This document shows positions 1 to 12,590 of a stretch of 64,000 nt of DNA, piece after piece. How positions within the stretch are numbered: position 1 is the first letter of the stretch; each line of letters begins with the position of its first letter. The stretch spans positions 1,241,340 to 1,305,339 of the forward strand of contig JAMWFC010000044.1 of the NCBI GenBank assembly GCA_027475525.1, read 5' to 3'. Below the pieces are notes generated by a model. It did not search any database, was not told the DNA's origin, and saw only the letters and a program-made list of their open reading frames with translations. The translations under genes were made by a program, and so were the position numbers. The stretch is from Macrolepiota albuminosa. Taxonomy: Eukaryota; Basidiomycota; Agaricomycetes; Agaricales; Agaricaceae.

Positions 1-519
1 AGTGAGGCCGAAGACCTCTACAAGATTCTCTCTGGACATGGATCGACAGTTAGTCTCGGAAAGCCTGGCAGCGAAATTCTTATGTTACTATCCGCTCAAC
101 CTGTGCTTGCCACGACAAACATAATATGTACTCTTGGAAAAGACGGCGTGGCAGCTTTCATTCCTGCCTTCCATCGGCAAAACTTGGAGAATTGCGAACC
201 CTCTATCATACAGCTTCCCGCTGCTGTACTTCAAGGCACTGTCCGAGATACGACGGGAGCAGGCGATTGTTTTACTGGGTATTTTGTTCAAGGCTTGATG
301 GAGTTTGGGCCTCAGGCTAAGCCCGGATATGGAATCGGAGAGTCTGACATCGTGAGCATATTGAAAATTTGCGTACAAGTGCGTTCTCCCAATGATCCTT
401 TTTGGTAAATTAGTAACAATTGTTTGTGCTAGGCAGCTGGAATCTGTGTTGAGAGACCAGGAACAATTGATAGCGTACCGACCATGTTTGAAGTTAAGAA
501 AAGGCTTCTTGGTCAATAA
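1..519 (+). CDS. PfkB-family carbohydrate kinase (ribokinase-like), 3' part
   Basis: This is the 3' end of a ribokinase/PfkB sugar kinase; the gene begins left of the window. Frame 1 is open from base 1 and carries the family's second signature, DTTGAGDCFTGYF (near residues 84-96 of the visible part). It holds the anion hole and the catalytic Asp that activates the sugar hydroxyl. An intron at 379-432 (gtgcgt...ctag) joins in phase to the last 29 codons (433-519), which begin AAGICVERPGT, the usual C-terminal helix of ribokinases, and end in TAA. The enzyme is expected to phosphorylate a pentose or related sugar with ATP in the cytosol. The substrate cannot be told without the N-terminal half. 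It converges on RPL10 across a 960-bp spacer. Confidence 0.85.
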
Positions 520-1480
520 AGCTATTTTTAAATGTTCCTGAATTGACGGTAGGATAAAACCAGTCTCAGCTCTGCTGATCTCACAATGACCAAACGTGTT
601 GATTCTAAACCCCCATGGGTCTCGTTCTCAGTCTTTACAGACTTGTACCAACCTTGAAACCTTATTTCCTGCACCGAAATGTGAGATATTATGTCGAGTC
701 GAACGAGAATACGCACGACGGTTATCAGATCATCAATTGTCGAGCTGAGGGAGAGGAACCAGAAAATCGCCGGTTGATACGACTTTGTCCAAGGAAACAC
801 CAAGGACATAGTCGCCAATAAGTGGTACAAACTGAGAACAAAAATTCAACGCTCTAAATGAGTAGGTAAGTGAGAATAAAATGGTTGCCTTGACACCGAT
901 ACCGGCAGACAAGAACAAAAATTCAACGCTCTAAATGAGTAGGTAAGTGAGAATAAAATGGTTGCCTTGACACCGATACCGGCAGACAAATACAAGAGCT
1001 TGTGGTCTCTACATATGCTGAATACACCATGGGAATCCTTGGATGGTCAGGACAAATTATTTGGTCAAGTAGCAAGTTGTCCCTCAGGCATCATAGGTCG
1101 GCCTAAGCAAAATGATATATGCTCATAACATACAAAACATTCAACGAGAATCCAGACTGCCAAATGAAACAGGAAGAAGAGCCTGACGTACGGACACTAC
1201 ATTGACACATATGACAGCACATGAAAACTATGTAGAGTGAAAAGACAAAGTCCAACCTATAATGACTTCAGGTCCAACTCATAACATTACTCAGAAAGTC
1301 AATTTTCGCCCCCTTTCCCCGAGCCACTGCCCACAAAATTGAAGAGCAGTGTCGTGAATATAGAGGCGGTAGAATTAGAACCAATGCAAGAAACCACGGA
1401 GACCGTGTGAGAGAACAATATAAAAAGGGAAAAAACCTCAACAGATTGTATTCGTGCACATCTAGAACACATCATCAATC
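520..1480. other. Intergenic spacer between convergent genes
   Basis: No convincing coding sequence. Short ORFs on both strands have no recognisable domain. It must contain the 3' UTRs of the PfkB kinase and of RPL10. The one notable structure is the 77-bp tandem duplication at 835-988. Confidence 0.6.
835..988. repeat. Exact 77-bp tandem duplication (1 of 14)
   Basis: Bases 835-911 are repeated exactly at 912-988, and identity stops at both ends. Thirteen other places show the same unit length with unrelated sequence. I infer an unmerged assembly overlap rather than biology. Confidence 0.85.
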
Positions 1481-3342
<1,862 letters not shown>

Positions 3343-4719
3343 CTATCCTGTCTTATTCTTACTTCTCTTGCCGACTTGTGCCTGGAATCCACTTTTAATG
3401 GCATTAACACTACGTCTTGAGCCACATGACTCGCAAGCCATGAAGAAAATACGGTTTTCCTTTGTGAGAAGTGTGTCGGGGGACTTGCAGGTCTTGCAAG
3501 TGACATACTCGACTAGACGGAATATTAGTTGGTGGTACAATTAAAGGGGCGGCGAGTGGACGACACACCGATGTAACGTCGAAGAACGTTCTCGACCTGC
3601 TTTTGCTGGAAACGACCCTTGATGACGAGACGGCCAGCACCGTCGACGCTTCCTGTGGTACCCATTTCGGAAAACAGGTATTGGATGACGTGTTCCGGCT
3701 GCGAGAAGTCATGAGCCAAAGGATCAAACAAAGTCAGGAACGAACCTGGCGATGCATCTTCTTGCAGATATCTGTGACGTTGGCGAAGATGGATTTTTTG
3801 TTGCCTTCGCGATGAATGGAGGGTGGAGCAATGGTATAGCGTTTTTGTGACGAGTTGGAGAGGAGAGAGGGATTTGCTTGCCTTCGCGATGAATGGAGGG
3901 TGGAGCAATGGTATAGCGTTTTTGTGACGAGTTGGAGAGGAGAGAGGGATTTGCGGCGTGGAGTGAGGCGTAAAAACGTGTGAGGAGCTGAATGAACTAT
4001 GAGATGTCGTGCAGAGTAATACTCTTAGATGCTAACCTCGGGTACGTATAATCGCGATCACTCTTGAGCCAGGCTTCGTTGCCCGCCTCGACGCTGACGG
4101 GGACGTCGCCTTGGGCGAATACATCGTCTCCGAGATCGGCATCGTCAAGATGCTCGAGGTTGTTGTTAAGCTCGCCATCCTCGTCGTCGTCAGCGCCCTC
4201 GGCGCCAGATTTTGCCTTGGACTCATTGAGCTCCTTTTCAAAGGCGTCGAGATCAAAAGCAGCCTTTTTCTTGTTTGATTTCTTCTTCTTCTTTATATCG
4301 GAGAAATCGAGATCATCAGGTGTGATAGCGGGTGCGGAACCCTCGGCAGCAGGAGTCGAGGTGCCGGAGTCGTCGCCCTGAGATGATATAGACAACGGAC
4401 ATGAAGAAAGGACAATAACACCCACAAGATCGAGAGGAATCTCCTTCTTCTTTTTCTTCTTTTTCATATCACCAAACATGGCTTTAAAGTCATCGTCCTG
4501 GGACTTTGCGGGAGCCTCTTCAGTGCTGGATTTGATGAGTTCATGAGTTGTTTTTGGGCCGAGATCGACTGTATCGCCATCGACGGTTGTGTTGTCGATG
4601 GAGTCTGGGGCGGGGGCGGTGGGATCTGCGTCTGGACCGAGGGGGTCTTCAGTGAAGGCAACTGTCTTTTTCTTTCTCTTCTTGAGGGACGGGTCGAACA
4701 GCGGCTCTTCGGAGGCCAT
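3343..4719 (-). CDS. SUI3: Translation initiation factor eIF2 beta subunit
   Basis: Beta subunit of eIF2, the GTPase complex that brings initiator Met-tRNA to the 40S subunit. From [19 protein letters not shown] the N-terminal part carries three lysine-rich K-boxes, which in this family bind eIF5 and eIF2B-epsilon. The C-terminal half has the conserved eIF2-beta/eIF5 fold ([20 protein letters not shown]) and a C-x2-C...C-x2-C zinc ribbon (CKTCKSPDT...CESCGSRR). Exons: 4719-4426, 4377-4037, 3987-3746, 3698-3569 and 3512-3343. Two faults break the frame as written: a 77-bp exact duplication (3801-3954) in exon 3, and one base apparently missing in the CCC run at 4041-4043, where YPELLTR is expected. 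Correcting both gives 1101 nt, a whole 366-codon frame plus stop. Divergent from CSN3. Confidence 0.93.
3801..3954. repeat. Exact 77-bp tandem duplication inside eIF2-beta (3 of 14)
   Basis: 3801-3877 repeats at 3878-3954. It duplicates the codons for [12 protein letters not shown] and shifts the frame. With a single copy the conserved reading into [15 protein letters not shown] is continuous. Confidence 0.9.
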
Positions 4720-4780
4720 CGTGGTTGCCAAAATGGATTGGTGTGACTGGGTGTGACTGGGTGTGACGGCAGGAACCACG
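4720..4780. promoter_or_regulatory. 61-bp bidirectional promoter, eIF2-beta / CSN3
   Basis: Only 61 bp separate the divergent ATGs. The stretch contains three near-perfect 10-bp tandem units (gtgtgactgg, gtgtgactgg, gtgtgacggc) at 4741-4770. Both transcripts must start here or inside the opposite gene. No TATA box is visible. Confidence 0.6.
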
Positions 4781-6508
4781 ATGGCGCCGTCCGAGTCGCT
4801 GGACACGATCCTCAACCAAATCACGACGACCAACAATGTTGCAGCGCTCAACAGCTCTCTGCGAAGCCACTTATCCAAGGAATCGCGTGACACTATCCTT
4901 GCAAGCACTCTATCAGGCGGCCAAGACCCGCTCACCGTGCTCGACATGAGGGAGAACACGCTGGGAGTGCTCTGGATCCTGTCAGGTCCAGCATGGCTTT
5001 TGTTTCGAACATGATTCTCATATTGCCTGCAGTGCAGCGCGATTGAACTTGCCGACAGCAGCGCCACCGCCTTGGCCCCTTGTTGAAGAGTTTTGCCACA
5101 CTTTTATCCCAGAACAAGCGCGTCTAGCTCCCGATCGCGGTACGTTCTTTGAAAGATGTCCTCTTGACAATCACTCAGCATAATCCCCAGTCACCGCCGT
5201 CGCGCGAGGGATCGCTGCACATGCCACTGCTTCTACAAATGTACGCGTCGTCGATTCGTCTCGATCTCATCTGACATATTTCTAACCAGCCGAAATCTGC
5301 CATACAACCCCTCTACGACCTCGTACGACGCTATCCGCCCGACCCCTCCTACCTCACATCCATCCACACCATATTCGCCCTCGTACGTCCTAGCTTTCTC
5401 CTCATTGCATCTCCTTAAACGCCTCCCAACAGTCCTGCGTATCCACGCAAACCTTTTCTGCGCTTCTTCCCGTCCTGGATAACCCCATCACCAATATCGA
5501 CACCGTGTTGTTGTCACCTGATCTGACTTATAACGACTCGCTTATCTATCACTATCTTGGTGGGATTGCCTTTGCCGCCCTCAAGCGCTGGGCACACGCA
5601 GAAGAGTTTTTCGAGGTTGCACTAAGTACTCCTGGACACGTACCTGCCGCATTGCAACTCGAAGCTCTCAAGAAACTCAAACTTGTGCAACTCATCGCCA
5701 CAGGAAAAGTTTGTCTGCTCCTTCCGTCATCGAGCTTCTTCTGACTCCATAATCACTCAGTCCGCTCCCCTGCCCAAGTACACCCACCCTCTTCTCCTGC
5801 GCCTCTTCAAGAACAGCCCCTACAGCACCTTTGTCAATGCCTACCCTCACAACACCGACCTCCTCAACGATTGCGTGCAGCGCGAGGCAGCCACCTTTGC
5901 TGCTGTATGTTTTCTCCGCTTTCCTTGCTCCTCAAACTCACGTTCTAGCTCGCAGGAGAAGAACACTGGTCTGATACAACAAGCCCTCGCGCGTGCACCC
6001 CGCTGGACACTCAAAAAGCTCACCGGGACATACGTCACTCTCAGCCTCTCGGATATTGCCAAAGCCATCAAGATCGAATCCGAGGACGACGTGCGTGCCT
6101 TGCTCCTCGACATGGTGCGTTTGCCCTTTCTCAACTCGAGCTTCCGTCTGTCTACATTGTGAGCTATAGATCGAAGCCAACGACGTCACCGCCCAAATCT
6201 CCGCCGACGGAACAGTCACCTTCTCCGATCCCGCACCTACGTTCACAAAAGAACAGGTTGACCGCGTCCTTGCTGACGTGCAGAACCAGTCGGATCTGCT
6301 AAACTTTTTGGAACACGAGATGGCAAGGAGTAAGGAGTACCTAAGCAAGGTGTGTGCTATTAACTACCTTCTTTCTCTTCCGAGATCGACGTTGTTTTTA
6401 AAGGCAGTGAAAAACCGGGAGGATTCGTCGTGGGCCCCACAGGCCGAAGAGGATTTGCTCATCAGCCCGCCGGGCATGGTATGGGCTGAAGATACAAGCT
6501 TTGCGTGA
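4781..6508 (+). CDS. CSN3: COP9 signalosome subunit 3
   Basis: PCI-domain subunit of the COP9 signalosome, which removes Nedd8/Rub1 from cullins and so tunes SCF ubiquitin ligases. About nine exons, with the first four introns at 4981-5032, from 5140, near 5240-5289 and near 5383-5433. They encode MAPSESLDTILNQIT, then helical repeats (YHYLGGIAFAALKRWAHAEE) and a C-terminal PCI winged helix (LTGTYVTLSLSDIAKAIKI...LLLDM|IEANDVTAQISADGTVTFSD). The latter matches CSN3 better than CSN4 or proteasome lid PCI proteins. The C-terminus ends PGMVWAEDTSFA. The start is the first ATG after the 61-bp divergent promoter and is followed immediately by conserved-looking sequence. All introns keep phase, and no damage is seen. 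Confidence 0.85.
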
Positions 6509-6758
6509 TTTTTTTTTGCTGTCATATTTCCCTGTAACAATATCAAAATTCACTGTACTGCACATATCGGAGGGACCTAGCATCCAAATTATAACATTGG
6601 TACACCTAAGATATTATGATTAACCTAGTTATAAAAAAACTCCGTAGCTGATACAATACTGAACGACAGGGCTAATGGGTATGTGCATCACGGCACCGCG
6701 TCGCGTGGTTGATGTATACTGCATATCATCGTTGATACACTCTGTCCAGCAGAGCAGA

Positions 6759-8479
<1,721 letters not shown>

Positions 8480-8729
8480 GGTAGATTTAGTCAAGTTACA
8501 AACACAACACCGGCATTCCCCGTCCCTCTCAGATCTCATCACTTGATTGTACAATCTTCATACATTTTACTACATTCTTTTTTGTTTGTAGAATATAGGG
8601 TTCAAATTAGTCACAAATCAGCAAGTGTCAGTAGTGTGTGTGGAGGCGACACAGGTGTACACCGAGCACTCTTTTTGATCCAGAAAAACGCAAGAAAAAG
8701 AAAGAAAAGAAAAGATATTACTCTCCACA

Positions 8730-11258
8730 CTACCCATCCATGCTGAACAGCTCGTCGTCGTCATCGCGATTCACCACCGGTCCGCTCAACGGACTCAACG
8801 GCGTCGACGAATTCCCAAATCTTCCCCCGCTCACGTTCCTCGTCAATCCTGGCGGCGCCAGCCCCGCGTTGCCCGCCCCACTCTGCTGCGCCGTCATCCC
8901 CGTCTTAGCCGACGCAGCCGTAGCAGCCGAGTACGACAATCGCGAAAACATGGCATCCAGCCCGCCCGTGTTCATAGGGGGCGATGTCGCCATTGCCGCC
9001 TGTGACGGTTTCCACCCGCCATACGGTCCGCTGCTTGGAATACCTGCGTCCGTCGTGTTCGGCGGCGTGCTGCTCCCGAACACGCTCCCACTCCCAGGTG
9101 AACTCAGCGGGGGCAGCGCGTGGATGCGCGAATACCCAGCGGCCAGGCCTTGAGGCAGACTTTGTCCGGGTGCATGCGACTGAAGAGCCCGTGCCCCAGG
9201 AGAGAGCAGGTGTGGACCATCGTCACCACTATTCCCGTTCGATGGGATAGGGCGTGCAGTCTGCGATTGCTGCAGGTGCTGATGTTGTTGTTGAGTAAGG
9301 TCAAACGGCGAGGGTGTCGTACGATACGTGTGCTGCGTGTTCGTCCTTGCATCTGTGTGCGTGTGGACCTGACTGCCAGGCGAGCCAGAAACACCAGAAT
9401 TATTCCCTCCCAGCAGGTAGGAATTGCCCAAGCCCGAGCCCACACCTGCATACATCGGATTACTTACACCTCTTGATCCCCTCCCGAGTCCGCCGAGTCC
9501 AAGCTGCTGCGCCTGTGCTTGTTTGGCCTTTGCATTCAAGTAATGGGTGTGCAGACCAGGCAGAAACGCTGCACTCGCATTGCTCGGGCTAAGACCCATC
9601 ATGCCGCTACCAGCACTCCCGATGCTCATGCTCAGCCCATCCTCGTTGTGCCCATCCAAGCGCGACATGAACGACTGTGAAGGAGTGCCCTTGTGCGTCG
9701 GCGGAGACGAAGGAAGAGGGGTACCCTTGTTCTCGGACCAGATCGACTTGATATCGCCCAACAATGACGGAGCGGGCACCGAACGCGAGTACCGATGACT
9801 CCCAGTGCTCAGACCCGAACTCGCTCCGGTTCCCGTTCCAGCCCCTGTGCCTCCTCCCAGCTCTCCCGCTCCAGTCCCAGACAAAGCCGTCCCAGGCTGC
9901 TGACCCGAATTGCTCCTAGACATCCTCCTCCTCCTTTCTTCAGGGGTAAGCAAATCCGTCAACGAGCTCGGCAAAAAGCCCTCCAGATCTTCATCCTCAA
10001 CTGCAGTATCCACCGCCTTCGCAGAGACAGACACAGACCTACCGGACAAATGACCAGCCTTTTTCGCATCAAACTCCTCATAATCGAACCCGCGCTGCTG
10101 CACCGACGACGGCGTCAGCGCTTTGACTTTTTCCCCTCCCCATCCCTTCCGGCCGCCCATCATCGCAAGCCCACTCCCAAGGCTAGCAGCCACTCCTCCT
10201 CCGCCGGTATAAGACCCCGACAGAAACACGGACTGAGCACCCGGAGCAGAGAACGGCGAACTCGGAAAGAAGCCGGCCTCATTATCCGTGTTATTAATAA
10301 TACCATTCGCGCGTTTCGGAGATGCGCCTGGCGAAAGGGTGGATACACCGTTGGCAGCAGGACGAGATCCGCTGGCGGGCGGTGAGCCAATAGGGCCAAA
10401 GTCCAATGTTTTTGTGGGGGTTGCGGCAGGGCGAGGGGCAGAGGTAGGGAGAGGTTCAGGTGACTTGGGTTTTGATTGTTGTTGTGCAGAGTCAGGGCCA
10501 GTGGCGGTCGGAGTGGAACTGTCTTGTGATGCCTGTTTGCCCTGAGCAGGGGCAGTGGCGAGTTGGACACCATCGCCTTCAAGGTCCTCGAGAACGCCGA
10601 ACGACGCAAGAGGTGGTGCCGGAGCAGATGGAGATAATGTAGTCTTTAATGACATAGGGGGTCGCCCAGTTGGCGTGGATGAAGCCAACCGAGTGGGGGC
10701 AGTGGACCCACCGGTAAGGAGGGGATTGCGATTACCGGTACTGCCAGAACCAGGGGCGTGGCCATCACGTTTGGTAACACCTCCCCGACCACTCTTCCCC
10801 TCTTTCCCTCCTCGTTCCATCCGTTCTCCGCGTTCAGTACCGGCTGCTGCCTGGGCAGCAACCTGGGCAGCCTTCTTGTTCTTGCGATCCATAGACATAC
10901 TTTGACCGGGAAGGATATGCGCGAGAGCACATTTGTGGCCAAACTTGCAGTTCCCTTTCACAAACCATGCACAAGTCTCCTTCTGGCCTGGCTCGGGCAA
11001 GTGGTGAGAGAATGGGCAGGATGCGCCTGCGGTACAACCTCCAACTTTGTAAAATTTACATGGCACATGAGATAGGTCTTTGGAGGCTATGAAAAAAGAA
11101 GTAACAGAATTGAGTCTGAAAAAAGCCCTGATCTTAGTTGCAGACGCACTTTTGGAAGAAGCAGATGAAGATTTTTGCTTAGTCCCGCCACGATCAGGTC
11201 GTTCAGTCTCCCTTTCACGGTCCCTGTCGTCAGGGCTAGTGGATTCTGCAGTTGGCAT
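8730..11258 (-). CDS. CCCH zinc-finger protein (Lee1-like), disordered C-terminus
   Basis: Two adjacent CCCH fingers lie near residues 66-106: PCKFYKVGGCTAGASCPFSH and CAWFVKGNCKFGHKCALAH. Both have spacing C-x7-C-x5-C-x3-H, the pattern of yeast Lee1/YPL054W and related RNA-binding proteins. The next 700 or so residues are low-complexity Ser/Pro/Gly/Ala with Gln runs, likely disordered, ending DDDDELFSMDG. The reading frame of 842 codons includes one probable short intron near residues 36-60 (donor gtgcgtctgc after AAAA, acceptor catag), so the true product is slightly shorter. It probably binds RNA and acts in post-transcriptional control, but the target is unknown. The start at 11258 is the first ATG of the frame. 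Confidence 0.8.
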   Translation of the reverse strand: MPTAESTSPDDRDRERETERPDRGGTKQKSSSASSKSASATKIRAFFRLNSVTSFFIASKDLSHVPCKFYKVGGCTAGASCPFSHHLPEPGQKETCAWFVKGNCKFGHKCALAHILPGQSMSMDRKNKKAAQVAAQAAAGTERGERMERGGKEGKSGRGGVTKRDGHAPGSGSTGNRNPLLTGGSTAPTRLASSTPTGRPPMSLKTTLSPSAPAPPLASFGVLEDLEGDGVQLATAPAQGKQASQDSSTPTATGPDSAQQQSKPKSPEPLPTSAPRPAATPTKTLDFGPIGSPPASGSRPAANGVSTLSPGASPKRANGIINNTDNEAGFFPSSPFSAPGAQSVFLSGSYTGGGGVAASLGSGLAMMGGRKGWGGEKVKALTPSSVQQRGFDYEEFDAKKAGHLSGRSVSVSAKAVDTAVEDEDLEGFLPSSLTDLLTPEERRRRMSRSNSGQQPGTALSGTGAGELGGGTGAGTGTGASSGLSTGSHRYSRSVPAPSLLGDIKSIWSENKGTPLPSSPPTHKGTPSQSFMSRLDGHNEDGLSMSIGSAGSGMMGLSPSNASAAFLPGLHTHYLNAKAKQAQAQQLGLGGLGRGSRGVSNPMYAGVGSGLGNSYLLGGNNSGVSGSPGSQVHTHTDARTNTQHTYRTTPSPFDLTQQQHQHLQQSQTARPIPSNGNSGDDGPHLLSPGARALQSHAPGQSLPQGLAAGYSRIHALPPLSSPGSGSVFGSSTPPNTTDAGIPSSGPYGGWKPSQAAMATSPPMNTGGLDAMFSRLSYSAATAASAKTGMTAQQSGAGNAGLAPPGLTRNVSGGRFGNSSTPLSPLSGPVVNRDDDDELFSMDG

Positions 11259-11709
11259 TCAAGTTCTGGAGAATAAACGTCGTTGAGATGACAAGGGGGA
11301 AAATGAGCAAACGTAAACCACAACGTAACCGACAAGCTGAAGAGGCCAAGAAAAGATTTCCGAGCAAAACTACTAACACGTGGAAATTACTAAGCTCCCC
11401 CTGATCACCCTTTACTCTTATTTTCTTCAATACCACTACAACCCTCTGAATTCAAAACTTTATAATCCGAGTCTTGCATACTATCACCAAGGCCCTCTTC
11501 TCGGGTCAAAGAGTAGGAGCAGGTGTTGCAGTGTTACCTCTACCTACAAAAGAAAATTTTGACGACACGCGTTGTAACTTAATTCATTGAAACCAGGAAG
11601 TGTACATGCGTAGGCGATTGAAATCCATCCATTGTCCTCGCCTCGTTTGTCCATACAGTTTCCCACTCCAGGGTTCTGGGACTGATATTCCCGAAATCTG
11701 TACTATCTT

Positions 11710-11718
11710 ATCAGATAA
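11710..11718 (+). promoter_or_regulatory. ATCAGATAA, iron-GATA-factor-type site (distal)
   Basis: Exact match to ATCWGATAA, the extended GATA site bound by fungal iron repressors of the Urbs1/SreA/Sfu1 group. It lies about 870 bp before the ferric reductase start, within cttatcagataagg, which also reads as a GATA palindrome. Confidence 0.5.
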
Positions 11719-12421
11719 GGAAAATGATCTTTCGGCGGAGGGATTTTACTCATTTAACTTCCACGTAAACCAGTTGGTGACCTGAGACCTCTTTTTCTTC
11801 ACCGTTGACTGCGTACATTCTGGAGTTGATAAGCATACAATGTGATCATGCCTTCGCCGCCGAGTTCATATACAGTTCTCGTTGCAATATTCGAAATCAA
11901 CTCATGTCCTTATTGCCGCTTTCCGAAACGCACATGGGCATGCTACATGGATCTCACTCAGAAGACAACCAGAACGTTTGAACTATGTATACGATACTTG
12001 GCGCATCGTGCTTAATGAATCTCTCGTAGCTCTTTTCCCACGCGACGGCGGATGCTGGTTCTGATGCGGAACTGGGTAGTAAAGGTCTCGATCCTACAGG
12101 GTTGTAATTCTTGCGGAGCCAGTTGGATATCTTACTTTTTATGTCCTCGGTCAAACTCAGTGCACTCCGGGTCATTCTATGGCACTATCTCATCCAGATA
12201 TCGTGTCACTTAAGTTTTCATGGCATAATGGTGCTTTGACTAATCATTCAAATTTGAAGCGAAGCACATTCTCCTCTGCTCGGGACGCACCGCTTTAGCA
12301 ATCGACCTACCAAAAACATCAACCCCGAATTTCCATCGGTTATCGTAATCCGATTTCGCTTCCCTCTCATGGTCAGTACACCTGACAAACGAACTTGGGA
12401 CTCGATCACGCGTCCATTAGT

Positions 12422-12430
12422 ATCAGATAA
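12422..12430 (+). promoter_or_regulatory. ATCAGATAA, iron-GATA-factor-type site (proximal)
   Basis: Second exact copy of the same 9-mer, about 160 bp before the likely ATG of the ferric reductase. Two copies upstream of one iron gene argue for function over chance. Confidence 0.55.
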
Positions 12431-12590
12431 CAAACTGTGAAGGTTCGTTCGTTGTACGCACGGGGCACCCGATTCCTTGGCGATTCCAAACGAGACAGCT
12501 GCCTACCAAAATCGAGATCTGGCATGAACCAATACATAAAGAGCTGAAGAATGGCTCCTCAATGTCGAGCCGTTGTCGACTCCTAACTCG

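Larger units (their letters stand above)
11259..12590. other. 1.3-kb upstream region of the ferric reductase gene
   Basis: Shared by the divergent CCCH gene and the ferric reductase. I see no domain-bearing ORF. It holds two exact ATCAGATAA motifs, annotated separately. Confidence 0.5.

Noticed and set aside
8638..9153. Plus-strand ORF over the CCCH gene
   Set aside because: Shadow of the minus-strand Ser/Pro/Gly-rich coding sequence; no motif of its own.
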